From Megalonaias nervosa (taxonomy: Eukaryota > Mollusca > Bivalvia > Unionida > Unionidae): DNA of 64,000 bases. The notes below the pieces were generated by a model. The model was not told where the DNA came from, searched no databases, and was given only the letters and a program-made list of their open reading frames with translations. The stretch lies in the NCBI GenBank assembly GCA_016617855.1, contig JAECUM010001104.1:114425-178424 (forward strand). The letters are read 5' to 3'. The position numbers and the translations under genes are program-made. Below, piece after piece: positions 36,845 through 48,200 of the stretch (positions are counted from its first letter, which is position 1; each line of letters starts with the position of its first letter).

Positions 36845-39190
36845 TCTTACGATCAGATTACAGGTAATGCTGATAACACCATATGCACATGCATATCTAT
36901 ACCGTCAGATATGATAGGGTGTGTATCAGATAAGAACTTACGGGAGAGTGTATCTGCTACAGGTATGTTCCTACTTGGGTAATGTTTTACCTCTAGGTCA
37001 TAACGCTGTAGTTGCAAAAGCATGCGTTGTAGTCGCGGTGGGGCTGCATATCGGGGCTTTTTCATTACAGAGACAAGTGGAAGGTGGTCAGTTTGAACGT
37101 GTACCTTTCTCGCGTATACATATTGATTGAACCGTTTGCATCCAAACAGTATAGCGAACATTTCTTTCTCTATCCTAGCATAATTAATTTCAGTCGTGGT
37201 CAAGGATTTTGATGCATAAGCCACGGGCTTATCATCTTGCATTAGGGCGGCACCAAGCCCATTTTGACGCGTCAGCTTGCAAAGTCAATGGTTTCTCAGG
37301 GTCAAAATAGGACAGAACAGGTCCCGGGGTTATAGTAACTATGTCTTTGACCTTTTGAAATGCGTCTATTTGAGGAGGGTCACATGAAAACTCGGCGTCT
37401 TTCGCTAACAGTTGTCTTAATGGACCGGTGGCCTCTGCCAAATTTGGACAAGTAGTTAACCATGCCAAGAATGGTTTCTAACTCCGCGCGGTTACGAGGG
37501 GGTTCCATTCTCTGACCACTGCTACTTTGGCAGGGTCGGGTTTGAGACCTTCTGCTGACAGAACGTGCCCGAAGTACTGTACTTCTGTGACGCCTACTTC
37601 TAGTTTTTCCTCATTTAGCCTGATTCTTTCTTCGAGGGAACGTTTGAGAATATTTCTCAAATTTGTATCATGTTCGTCGCGTGTTCGTCCAAAAACTAGT
37701 ATATCGTCACAAATCGAAACGATACCACTTAAACCTTCAAAACTCTCATCGATCTGCTTTGGAATTATCTTGAGATGATTTCAAACCAAATGGGAGACGC
37801 AAGAAACGGTAACGGCCGTAAGGGGTGTTGAAAGTTGTGAGGTATGAAGAGTCACGTGGCAGTTTTATTGCCCAATATCCTGACCGTGCATCCAATTTGG
37901 TGAAGTATTTTGCACCTGATAATTGGGGTAGGATATCATCTAATGTGCGCATAGGGTAACGGGGACGCAAAATTGCTCTGTTAAGATCTTGTGGGTCGAG
38001 ACATATCCTTAGTTTACCCGATTGCTTTTCGACGACAACCATAGAATTTACCCATGCTGTTAGCGATGTAACCGGGGCAATGATATTTTCAGTTTCCATG
38101 CAATCAAGGTCAGTTTTGAGTCTGTCTTGAAGTACAACAGGTACTCGCCGCGGAGGGTGCACTACAGGTATAGCCTTGGGGTCGATGTGTATGGTACATT
38201 CCCCTGGGAAAAGACCTATGCCGTTGAAGACTTCGGCATATTCCTTGAGAACAACCGCCATAGTGAGGGGCGTACTCTTGTTATATTGTAAATATGACAT
38301 CTGTGTCTGAACAGAATATGTAAATTTAACTAAGCCTAACTCCATACAAGACTGTAAACCAAGTATAGGTGGTGCTTTCGTTTTAACAATGTAGAACTCG
38401 AGTTCATGTGTATGCTCAGTGCGTTTACATGTGAGACTGACTGTACCCATTGTATTCAATAATTTGCCGTTATATGCAGATAATGTGTTTAATGTAGATT
38501 GAAGGGGGTGCTTTATGCCTAGCTTTTGGAATATATGCGAGGGTATGATGTTAACTTGAGAGCCAGTATCCAATTTAAAATCAATAGAAGCTAAATTAGG
38601 CCCTACCTCTATCGCCGCATACGCCTGGCCATTGGCAACTATATCCCTTTTTACACTGTCAATATATAAATCCTGGTTTTGATATTCATTGTTAATCACA
38701 CTGACCGTTTTTGATCTACAGACTTTCTCAAAGTGATTGAGTTTATGACACTTATTGCAAGTCTTTCCTTTTGCAGGGCATTTGTCCTGGCTTGAATGTG
38801 ATTTGTATCCGCAGTGTCCACAGGTCGCGTTGACGTTCCGTCTGGAAGACGTGGTCCATTTCTTCTTCGGCTGTAGTTCTTTTGTCTTAGCCTGTCGTTG
38901 AATTGTCGCATGCACTTCTGGTCTGGCTGATGCAGACATGGTCTGGAGCTGTTCCTGGGCATATTTATGGCTTTGACTGATGTTAATGGCCCTTTCCAAG
39001 GTCAACTTTTCACCTTCGCTGATAAGTTTTTCTCGTATCCTTAATGACGATACGCCGAAAACAATTCTATTACGAATCATGTCGTCTTCGTCTTTGAAGA
39101 GACAGTCCTTGGCCAAGAGTTTCAGTGAAGTCACATATTGATCTATTGTCCTGGAGGCAGACGCCTGTAGATAGTACCAGTGGAACTATG
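36845..39190 (-). mobile_element. Truncated Ty3/gypsy retrotransposon (gag-protease-RT-RNase H)
   Basis: From right to left on the minus strand: the gag C-terminal half (near 39130, LAKDCLFKDEDDMIRNRIVF); two zinc knuckles (CGHCGYKSHSSQDKC, and CNKCHKLNHFEKVC near 38745); aspartic protease (DTGSQVNIIPSHIF near 38560); RT (LRICLDPQDLNR near 37990, then FTKLDARSGYWAIKL and the LPFGL box); RT thumb (37660-37478, VQYFGHVLSAEGLKPDPAKV); and RNase H (37468-36853, ADAS, then YARIEKEMFAILFGCKRF and TDHLPL). Order and motifs are those of Ty3/gypsy pol. The 5' gag and LTR and the integrase and 3' LTR are missing. The YxDD catalytic box falls in a deletion around 37.7 kb. A 462-codon gag-RT stretch remains open, so decay is recent to moderate. 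Confidence 0.9.
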
Positions 39191-39236
39191 ACTCATGTAC
39201 TGAGGGTTCTGTTTGGTCAGTTACACATGTATAATG

Positions 39237-40245
39237 TTATAATAATAATAATGACTTTATTTCAGACTTAAGTCCATAGACAATAAACCAGCAATTCATA
39301 CAAGATATGGCACACAAATCCAAAAAAACCCCTATTAAGACAACAATTTGCTCCAAATGACGACAGCAAGCAAAGTGAAACATTTTTTTAAAGATTTTTT
39401 TTTTTTTTAAAAATTTTAAAATTACTACTAGCTGTTCTACTTCCAAGTGAGTATACTTCTTTCTTAAAGTACAAATCACACGGGTCATGTAGGCATTCAA
39501 CACTGATTATTTCAGTAATGGGTGTCATTTTTTAGAACTTGATTCTTCATACCTTTAAGTGGCAAGTATTCACTTCATTTGGATTCGTATACATCTGTAT
39601 TCGTTTGGAAAGTCATTATTAAGACGCAAAATCAATGTTAAAGTACGTAGACATTTTTGGACGAAATGAACCTAAAGGTGTGATCCAGTACAATCCGGAC
39701 TGAATGTCGTGCGCTGTGATGTCACAATGAAAGCTACAAATATTGATATACAACTTCTTACTACCCTCGATTGTGATGATCCACTCGACGCGCTCTTAAT
39801 TTGACCCAAGTTTAGTACATGGCCACCATTATAAAAGTCCATAGCGATAGATAATTTTCGTCTGAAAGTTTCTTGGTGACAGCTAAGGTGCAGAGCATTC
39901 AATAATCAGGACTGAAAAGACTTTGGTTTAAAAAAAAATGTGTTAAATTTAAAAGAACAAATTTATTTAATTTAAAATGAGTAAATGCGCATACATGACC
40001 CATGTGACTTGTACTATAATAAAACGCAAAGGCTATTGACATTGTTACTTGATCATTTGAACATTTGTTATTAAGCACACTAAGTATTAAAAATTTTGTT
40101 CTCAGACGATGCACGCTGTAGACGAGACTTTATTGAGACATTAAATTTCCTGGATTATATCAATGCTTAAGTTATAGGCAATCTCGATGTAGAACTGCAA
40201 TCCATTACACTATACAACACATGTATGGCGTCTTTTCGCTCAGAA
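39237..40245. other. Spacer between retroelement remnants
   Basis: (TAA)n at 39238-39251, a poly-T/poly-A palindrome near 39390-39422, and no supported gene. Confidence 0.5.
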
Positions 40246-40247
40246 TA

Positions 40248-42457
40248 TCAGCTGCTCCTGCCGTACAACACTCGACGAATCCTAGGATTAGTTTGGAGGT
40301 GATTAGCGCGTTTATTCTGTAGCGAGGGGCATGTGAGAATGAAGTACCTTCTATCTTCTGATTCTCCTTCACAGAGAAAGGAGACAGGAAAGACAGCCTC
40401 TTGATTGAACTTGCATCTGTTGGACTGCAATGTGCATGAACCAGTTATAATCCTTGCTTTTATGGATGCTCTTTGGTTGCGTGAGTCGGATGTCCATGGA
40501 GGGTGTGCCTGCAGAAAAGTGTTGTTTTGGTTGTGAAGGAATCTGAGTACTGGTTTGTGTAGTTTAGCTTCTTCCCATGTTTTGAGCCAATATGATTTGA
40601 CTGCCTCATCAACCATGTATTTCCATCGTTGTTTACCAGGGGGTTTATCATCAAGTCGAAGGCTGAAGGGATGGAATATTTGTGTAGGATTTCCTGATGT
40701 AAGTAAACCAACTGTTTCAACCCTCAACTTTTCATGCCTGCTTGAAATCTGAAACTCCACACCTAATGGTGTTGCCAATGAACGCCGTGATTTTCATTTC
40801 GGTGTCAGCGTTTATAGGGGATCCTCCTGTAAGTATATGGACTGCAGCTGTAGCACGTCTTTCTCTCTAGGAGACACTGTAACTGACGAAGAATCATTAT
40901 TTCAGACTTTTTCCCAGGTCTGCTGTGAAGATCGTGTCCCTTCTAGGCTATAGACAGCTCATGGGCATTAGATCAACAAGTAGTTATCCGCATTGTTTTC
41001 CAATATTACTGGTGGCGTAGACTTATGATGCTTGGCACAATTTGTGCTGAAGTTTTCAAACTTTGGCTCTACAGTACTATTCATTGGGCCGCTCGCTTCC
41101 ACAGATGTGTCAGCAATACATTTGTTTTTGGTCAATAACCAATGGCACATTTGTTCTGTTCTGACAGGGATTACTATTAAACAAGTGAGAGTTTGGAAGG
41201 ATTTAATGCCATGGGTCCAAAGGAGAGAGATTTTACTTACCATCCGCAACAAGGGTCAGTCGAAATAAATTTATAAATTGCTGGCGAGCGGCCGATAGTC
41301 TGACACTGTTTCGGCGGGAAAATCACAAATTGTGACAAGCATCCTTGGTCTCCGCCTTCAGTAACGTCGGAAGAAGAAAGGTGGAGAACTACTTATTGGT
41401 ATACATGGACATACAAAGATGCGGTACATGTTGTAAGATAGAATATAGTTCACCCCATTCTTTCCGTGTTGCTCCCATGATGAAATACAATAATTTCCTC
41501 CCTTTTTGTATCATATCCTCTATATCTGTCTTCATGTCGGACCTCCTGGAAATACAAAGGTGAGTTGCTGAATCTGTTTCCGTAATCATGGTTTTTCCCT
41601 GTTCCAGGATTATGCTGCTCTTCTTGAAGCTCTACTAGGTAGTTAGCAAGGATTGCCACACCATCGGCTACTGTAGGTGATCCTATGAATGTGGTTCTAG
41701 TTGATGGTCCCAGATTATTCCGTTGCTTTGTGTGTAACAGGTCGTTGTTAAAGTTCTGTAGACGATAGTTTGCCACCCTGCTCAATTCCCTGTCCAATTT
41801 GGAACTGGTTGCCGAGTTTGTCTAATCATTTTGCATTGCTAACTGTTGCTGTCTGTGAGTCTTTAAGGAGGAGCCAGAGATTACCTATGATTCCGTGTGT
41901 ATATTGCTTCCTAAGGAGGCATTCACGCCATATGATGTCAAAGGCTTTTTCAGCATCAAGGTGGCTAAAGCGAGGTTTTGTTTGTATCTCTTGCTTCTAT
42001 GATCGTTTTGGATACCAGCAGTGCAGAACGAATAGGGGATGTGTTTTTTTGTTTTTTTTTTTTTCTACTGAAACCCCAATGGAGTTTATTTTGGTTAGAT
42101 GTCAGCTTACTGTCTATGTGTGTTTGAACCAATGTTTCCATTTAGTTTGCTAAAGTCTATTGTTACTGTGATGCCCGTATTGTCATTGGGTAGAGTTTCG
42201 TCCTTCCATTTCTGGGCACTGGTATGATGATCCCTAATTTGAACACTTCTGGGATACTAATACTCTGGATACTGCTGTTTAAAAGTCTGGTGAGGCATAG
42301 AGTCATAGGTAGGTCGCCTTGTCGCCGATGCAGTTTTTGGAATCGTCTCGGTAAAAACCGTTTGTCTTGGTGTGACGGGAATCGCAACCACATACACCAT
42401 TATAGGCACACAGCTGGGGTTTCCCTGATCCGGCCGAACCAACGAGTTGAGAAACAC
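40248..42457 (-). mobile_element. 5'-truncated non-LTR (LINE) reverse transcriptase, decayed
   Basis: Minus-strand order: VFKLGIIIPVPRNGRTK (42240 region, RT entry motif with the usual IIPxxK), SPTVADGVAILANYLVEL (41690 region, the catalytic A/YADD box now VADG), then the post-RT tail ending in a C-terminal zinc segment (TGSCTLQSNRCKFNQ then FILTCPSLQNKR, 40350-40250). The last part is typical of the C-terminus of LINE ORF2 in invertebrates. The endonuclease domain is absent, and frames are broken between blocks. Clade not assigned. Confidence 0.75.
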
Positions 42458-42824
42458 GGAACCTCTAGTTACATCGAAACTTTGTTTGAGTGATCTGGGC
42501 TTTGCCTGCTCGGAAACGTTGATGCCAGATATTATGTGATTTTTCTCAAGTCACATCTCTTTTGTGTTGCGTGATGCCTTGTTGAATGTCACTTGTCGTA
42601 TAATAAAATCACGTCTTAATATTGTGTGCGATGCTGCATAAAAGCTCGTAAAGCAAATCCATCTGAATTCAAACACGTAACGGCCGACCTGCTGTCACTG
42701 GAATTTGTGTTTGATGCGGAGCAAAGAAAAGTTCACGTTCATTAAAGAAAAGGCGGCAGTAGCAATGGGGTGGGGGTGGGGTGGGGTGGAGGTGGGAATG
42801 CATAACAGACCCACCCACCCCCGG

Positions 42825-42930
42825 CCTGTATAGCGACAAGATTTATAGCGACAATGGGAATCAGCATTACAAAATCTCCATGGGCCTATACAGCGACAAA
42901 AAAATATTAGGTCTGTATAGTGACAATAGG
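42825..42930. repeat. Short repeated motif CTGTATAGCGACAA, 3-4 copies
   Basis: cctgtatagcgacaa, tttatagcgacaa, cctatacagcgacaa and ctgtatagtgacaa occur within about 100 bp, beside a G-rich (GGGGT)n tract at 42765-42795. It may lie near the outer edge of the Polinton-like block. Function unknown. Confidence 0.5.
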
Positions 42931-43081
42931 AATGGAACAGATTGGGTGACGTCACGTCATTGGTAACAATGTTGCAAGTGGCTGACCTGAATACGCGGCC
43001 TCTACTCTAGGTAGGGACAAATACAATAGAGACATAGACAAACAAACAAATATACACACATATAGTGCAAGAAAGAATATA

Positions 43082-43117
43082 TCTTTTCGAGATATATGAG
43101 TGGCCCTGAAAAGGGCC
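43082..43117 (-). promoter_or_regulatory. Histone-type 3' end: perfect stem-loop plus downstream AAAAGA box
   Basis: Read on the minus strand: cccaaa, then ggccct-tttc-agggcc (43117-43102), then actca, and 14 nt after the stem gaaaaga (43088-43082). The six-base-pair stem, four-base pyrimidine-rich loop, CAA-rich 5' flank and AC-rich 3' flank are those of metazoan replication-dependent histone mRNAs, bound by SLBP. AAAAGA is complementary to the U7 snRNA 5' end. It serves the minus-strand ORF just upstream. Confidence 0.8.
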
Positions 43118-43129
43118 TTTGGGCACTTT

Positions 43130-43382
43130 TTATGTTAACACCATTCCTTTAGCATAGAGGGCATCGCATAGGTCTTCTTATCTTCCTCAAACTTCGTCTA
43201 ACCTCTGGTCCGTAGATGAGGACTCGCTTCAGACAGCCTTGTCTCTCCACATAGATCCTCCGTTTCCAAACGGTCGTCTCGGTGATTCGAATGATTGTCC
43301 ATGATGATTTAACATACATGGGTAAGTCCGTACGGAACAGCATCGACGATACGAGAGTAGAGGATTCAACGTTTGTCCACAT
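43130..43382 (-). pseudogene. Small basic protein gene with histone-type 3' end (unidentified)
   Basis: ATG at 43382. The open frame runs to 43149 (77 codons), with a basic C-terminal half including VERQGCLKRVLIYGPEVRRS. In the next frame EDLCDALYAKG is open to a stop at 43132-43130, only 12 nt before the histone-type stem-loop, so a one-base shift near 43165-43175 probably truncates the gene (inference). A minus-strand TATA box (ctataaataaa, 43433-43423) lies ~41 nt upstream of the ATG. Size, basic charge, short leader and 3' end all recall a core histone gene. Some residues can be lined up with the H4 alpha-2/alpha-3 region, but not convincingly, so no histone is claimed. Confidence 0.5.
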
Positions 43383-43422
43383 ATTGTGACGAGAACAGGT
43401 GAACGGAATGAAGTGAACCGCG

Positions 43423-43561
43423 TTTATTTATAGTGGAAGAGCGGATCGAAATGCGTTGAGATTTTTCACCAATCCAAACACGCGTTACAAAATTCAGCCA
43501 CTGCGCGGAGACTGTTTTCCAATCCGAAGAGAGTTACCGGTGACGTCATATTCCCTATATA
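43423..43561. promoter_or_regulatory. Divergent promoter: two TATA boxes, CRE and CCAAT boxes
   Basis: The minus-strand TATA (ctataaata) is at 43433-43425, and the plus-strand TATA (ctatatagg) at 43555-43563. Between them lie CCAAT at 43469-43473 and 43519-43523 and a perfect palindromic CRE (tgacgtca) at 43541-43548. A tcagt initiator-like sequence follows the plus TATA by ~20 nt. It would drive the minus gene at 43130-43382 and the plus gene at 43614. Divergent TATA/CCAAT promoters are also typical of histone gene pairs. Confidence 0.6.
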
Positions 43562-43613
43562 GGTGCGCTAGCGTTTGTGCTCAGTGAATCGATGCGACAC
43601 TGTTTTTTGAAAC

Positions 43614-44012
43614 ATGACGGAAACTAAGAAGACGATGAATTGGGGTGCACCGGCCGTGGAGACGAGAAGCGATGGTATACCAGCGGTTACCAAAGTCAAC
43701 ACAGGTCCACTTCCAGGAGAGGTCAATTTTAATTGGAATTTAGTGGATTTTCTCTCTTCTTCGCAAGAATTTCGTCCGGTACCAGCACCTTCGTCACCTT
43801 CTCCTTCTTTACCACACGTCAAGGATTTTAAACAGAGACAGAAAGAAGAACTGGAGAAATTTTTACAACAGCAGAAAGAAGCAGAACAAGATTTCATCTT
43901 CAACAGCAACAGCGATAAGAAGAAGAGGCGAGAAGGAAACGACAAGAAGAAGAAGAAGCAGAGAAGAAACAAGGTCTATGAGAGAAGGAGGACAGTGAAA
44001 GTCAAACGGTAA
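43614..44012 (+). CDS. Unidentified basic protein, left flank of the Polinton-like block
   Basis: 132 codons. The N-terminal half is neutral and Pro/Ser-rich (PAPSSPSPSLPHVKDF), followed by a short charged helix (KQRQKEELEKFLQQQKEAEQ) and a strongly basic Lys/Arg tail. It starts 53 nt after a TATA box. After the stop another frame stays open with LLDILAELRSLKQMYQTSLL and a basic end, so the original protein may have been longer. The gene ends in a histone-type 3' signal. It shares this 3' architecture, not obvious sequence, with the genes at 61067 and 62328. A nuclear/DNA-binding role is a guess from composition only. Confidence 0.6.
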   Translation: MTETKKTMNWGAPAVETRSDGIPAVTKVNTGPLPGEVNFNWNLVDFLSSSQEFRPVPAPSSPSPSLPHVKDFKQRQKEELEKFLQQQKEAEQDFIFNSNSDKKKRREGNDKKKKKQRRNKVYERRRTVKVKR

Positions 44013-44293
44013 CGGTACTCTTGGACATTTTGGCAGAGTTAAGGAGTCTGAAACAAATGTATCAGACTTCTTTATTACGACCCAAGAGAAAAAGACCTTC
44101 CTGAGCCAAACAACCCAACCCTGTTCACACACCTACTACGCCTGAGATACCAGCCCTAGTGATTTCTACTAAATCATCGACGGGAGCAGGTCCAGAAGTA
44201 GGCCTTGGCCGTAGCAAAGGCTAGAGGCAGTTAAAGCTGATTGCTTCTCGTTTCTGAGGTTTTTTTTTAAAAAAAAAAAAACAGACACCCAAA

Positions 44294-44330
44294 GATCTTT
44301 TTCGGGGCCACCCACCTCTTTCTAAAAGAG
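44294..44330 (+). promoter_or_regulatory. Histone-type 3' end (weakened stem) plus AAAAGAG box
   Basis: acccaaa, then gatctt-tttc-ggggcc (44294-44309), then acccacc, and 14 nt after the stem aaaagag (44324-44330). The flanks match the histone consensus closely. The stem has one mismatch and three G-T pairs. A further shared block (attcattttgcc) follows, also present after the 62.8 kb stem-loop. Confidence 0.65.
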
Positions 44331-44558
44331 ATAGTATTCATTTTGCCAAAATCAATTAAAACTCAAAATCTCTTTTTCACCCATGATGTACTGTACCTGT
44401 GTGAGTGAGTGAGTGTAGGCCCTTATTCTAAAAAATCAAAACCAGGAGACACTTACGTTTCTCTGTCTGGTCTGTTCTGGTACAAATTTTGCAATCCAAT
44501 TCACAATACAACACAACACTCTAAAAAGTTCATAGACTTCTTTTGTGTCTTTTTTTGT

Positions 44559-44990
44559 TCACTCTCTCTGTTTTTTGAATTTCTTCACTTTCACAGGTTT
44601 TTCCTCCTCTTCTTCCTCAATTTTTTCTCGTCTTCTCTTCTTCTCTTTCTTCTCTTTCTGGACGTGTCGCGGTTCTTCCTTTTTCGAGGGCACCTCTACT
44701 TCTTCTTCCTCCTGCTCCTGTTGTTTCTTAGGAGAGTATGAAGACCAATGTCCTTTCTCTTGACAATGATAACAGGTATCTTGACTTTCGTCTCTTTTGA
44801 CACTGGTCTTGCTTTTTTGACGGTCTGGACATTCTGTAGCCCAATGCCCCTTCTTCTGACAGATATAGCAAGTATCTTGACTTTTATCTTGAAAGGAGGG
44901 GGAGCAGTCTGTCGGCTTCTCTGAAGAAAACTTTCGTATGATTCCTCGCAAGGCTCTGATCAGAAGTTCGATCTGTGTGGGCTCTTCCAT
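44559..44990 (-). CDS. CCHC zinc-knuckle protein, antisense to the element's main gene row
   Basis: ATG at 44990, 143 codons. The N-terminal ~30 residues form a helix (IELLIRALRGIIRKF). Then come two zinc knuckles: CYICQKKGHWATEC (complete C-x2-C-x4-H-x4-C) and CYHCQEKGHWSSYS, whose last Cys is Ser. A long Glu/Lys-rich tail follows. Such knuckles bind single-stranded nucleic acid in retroviral nucleocapsids and CNBP-like proteins. It is one of few intact ORFs of the block and is transcribed toward the gene at 43614. The leader abuts the TA/CA microsatellite. The role in the element is unknown. Confidence 0.7.
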   Translation of the reverse strand: MEEPTQIELLIRALRGIIRKFSSEKPTDCSPSFQDKSQDTCYICQKKGHWATECPDRQKSKTSVKRDESQDTCYHCQEKGHWSSYSPKKQQEQEEEEVEVPSKKEEPRHVQKEKKEKKRRREKIEEEEEEKPVKVKKFKKQRE

Positions 44991-45052
44991 CGTGCTGGTA
45001 GGCTTGAGATTGAAATGAATACTGGGAGGGAAAGCACTAACCCTTTGTGTAT

Positions 45053-45061
45053 ATGTATATA

Positions 45062-45112
<51 letters not shown>

Positions 45113-45129
45113 GCACACACACACACACA

Positions 45130-45170
<41 letters not shown>
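45053..45170. repeat. Compound (TA)n(CA)n microsatellite
   Basis: A TA run at 45069-45106 followed by CA runs to 45170. It separates the divergent zinc-knuckle and polymerase genes. Confidence 0.97.
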
Positions 45171-45172
<2 letters not shown>

Positions 45173-45182
45173 GTCTGATATG

Positions 45183-45240
45183 GATATAAAGATGTTCATG
45201 GTGTTTCAAATGTAGTCATTTGATTTTCTGTAATCAAGAT
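45183..45240 (+). promoter_or_regulatory. TATA-type promoter of the polymerase gene
   Basis: gatataaaga at 45183-45192 lies ~50 nt before the polymerase ATG at 45239, the same layout as other TATA boxes in the block. Confidence 0.45.
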
Positions 45241-48200
45241 GAAACGATCGCATCATTTCGTGAAGAAAGGAGAAGAAAGTAAGAGGCAAAAACTTGACTT
45301 ATCGCCTCGCACAGTAGCTGAAATCTTGGCTCAAATTCATGCCAGAGATTTTGAAGATCAGATGAGTGAACCAGAATCCAGACCCAGAGAATCTACATCA
45401 AACCAAAGTCCACTACCAGTAAACCCTGAAATATACTTCCATATTCGAGAAACGGACAAACGCTCCTCTAGAAAATTTAGAACCACGGCCTACACGTACA
45501 CGGTGAAGTTTAAAGATTTAAAGTCCTACGTACCGTTGGAGAAAGCAGAAGAGTTCATCACCGATGTGTGGGATTCTTTGTTAGCCGCATTGAAACGGCA
45601 ATGTGAAGCCAAAGAAGACGATTGCTTGAGACTTTCCATTCATCACGACAGTTTGAAATCACCCGTTTGGATCGAGTTTAGCAGCCCAGCAGAACTGACA
45701 CCTTCCAAAGTCATCGACAAGATTCAACATGTGCAACAATCCAACGACAAGTTTCACATCAACGATGGAAAAGCGACAGTGTTTATGACCCACGTGTCTC
45801 TTCCCCAAGGGACCAAACAACGCAAAAGGTGTCATTGGTGGCCGACCTTCTCAGCATCAAGCGCAGGCTTGTAAAAATTTACCACCCTCAAGATAAGATG
45901 TGTTTAGCCTGTGCCATCGTCGTAGGACGAACGTATGCCGACAAGAATGAGATCGCAGAATGGAAAAGAGCCTGGAAAACTATTCAACGATGGGACCAAG
46001 CCAAACAACGAAGAGAAGCAGAACTCCTGTTACAACAAGCGGGGATGTCCAAAGACACACCCTACGACATTTCTGAACCGCAAAAAGTGCAAGACGTCTT
46101 AGCTCCAAGCTACACCTTGAAAGTGCACCCTCAAGAAGTGCGCCGACCTCTTTTATTTCGAGGCAAAAATTTCAAAGACGGAAAATACATTCACGTCTAT
46201 CATCACGATGAACATTTCGTTGCCATTACCAGTATCACTGCATTCCTGGGATACAGTTATTACTGTGAGAAACGTGACCATGGCTATAACGAACGAGAGC
46301 AACACAAGCATTGTGGATCGAAATGCTCAGGATGTTTGGCCTCTAAACCCTCTCTTGACGAAGGACAACAACGAATGCATTGCCCTGCTTGTCAGCGTAC
46401 ATTTGTCAGCCCTGCCTGTTACCAACAACATCTAAAAACTCAAGGTTCACAGCAGAAAAGCGCTTATTAGCTGCTGAGATTATGCCCTACTTGTGGACAA
46501 GGCAAACATACCAACAGTGCCAAGGCACACGTATGTTCAGGAAAGAAACGATATCACATTTGTCACCAAATGGTGAACTTGGAGCACGAATCCTACATTA
46601 AAAAATACCATTCCAAACATGAACAAGAAGATGACCAGAAGAAAGGCAATTTCATCTTTTTCGATTTCGAATGCATGCAAGAGACCGGCATTCACATTCC
46701 TAATTTCTGCGTGGCTCACCTACCGTGCATCCAAGAGCCTATCTTTAGTCATTGCCCTCACTCCTGGAGGACGTGAAAAAATCTTTCGGGGACCTAACAC
46801 GCTGGCCGATTTCGCCCAATGGATCTTAGACCCCATCGACGACACATGGAGCCAAGAGAACATCAAACATTACGGAGATTGTCATCGCTAACAATGGCTC
46901 ACAATTTCTCGGGATACGATGGACAATTTTTTCTCAGGTACTATACGGAACAAAGCACCGAACGTCCTAAAGTGACTTTGAACGGAGCCAAAATCATTTC
47001 CATGCAAGTAGGCCATGTGCAGTTTAAAGATTCGATGAGTTACTTTGCCATGCCTTTGAGTCGAATGCCTAAAACATTCGGAATGACAGAAATGGCCAAA
47101 GGCTATTTTCCGCACTTTTTCAATACCGAAGCCAATCAACACGCCGTTCTACCCAATTTGCCTGAGGATCACTACTACGACCCCGACAAAGAGAAGCTTT
47201 ATATGCTTGGTACCAGATTCACACCTCGGACCCCTTTAACTTTCAGGAAGAAATGTTAAGTATTGTCGTTCCGACGTGGGCATTTTACGGCGTTGCTGTC
47301 AAAATTTCGAGAACTGTTCATGGAACACGGAGGGATCGATCCTTTGAAAGAAGCCCGCACCATTGCCAAAGCGTGTTCCTTAGTGTACCGCCAGCGATTC
47401 ATGCCCGAAAACACCCTGGCTGTCATAAGTCCTTAAACGACGAACTTTATCAAACGTCAATATTCGGTCAAAGCCCTACGCTGGTTACATTACTTGTATG
47501 ACATGGAAGATAAATGGATCCAACACGCCCTCAACGGAGGAGGCGAAAAGACCAACAGTACGTATTCTGTAGATGGCTGGGACTTAGAAAACCCCAAGAT
47601 CGTGTACGAGTTTAACGGGTGCTTATATCACAGATGTCCCATCTCTTAATTTCAACGTGGCACAAAAAAATCAATTTTTACAACAGACCATGGAAGACTT
47701 GTACGAGGCTACATGTCAGCGGCGCCTGAAGCTAGAACAGCAAGGATACAAAGTGTTGGAAATGTGGGAACACGAGTACGATCACCGTTTGAAAACCGAT
47801 CCCGTGGAAAGTTACAAGTTGATGGACCCTCTGAACCCACGGGACAGCTTGTACGGAGGACGGACGAATGACACCTTTTTGCTGTACCAAGCCGACGAGG
47901 AGAAAGGAGAAGAAATCAAATACTTGGACGTGTGTTCGCTGTATTCTTACGTGTGCAGATATTGTCACTTTCCCTCAGGTGACACGCAATTGCTGACGGA
48001 ACACATCGACGTGGACAATATTCGACAATACGAAGGATTGATCAAGTGCAAAGTTTTGCCTCCCACGGACTTGTACCATCCCGTTTTACCTCACCATTGC
48101 CAAGAAAAACTGATGTTTCCCTTGTGCCGTACTTGTGGCGAAACGTGCAACCAAGACCAACCTTGTCAGCACAACCAAGAAGAACAATCCTTGACTGGAA

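Noticed and set aside
43130..43382. Calling the minus-strand gene histone H4
   Set aside because: Some residues can be lined up with H4, but gaps are needed and the key motifs are missing. The 3' end alone does not prove a histone.
44409..44763. Plus-strand ORFs over 44.4-44.76 kb
   Set aside because: They are the antisense of the Glu/Lys-rich tail of the zinc-knuckle gene and give only Phe/Ser/Leu runs.
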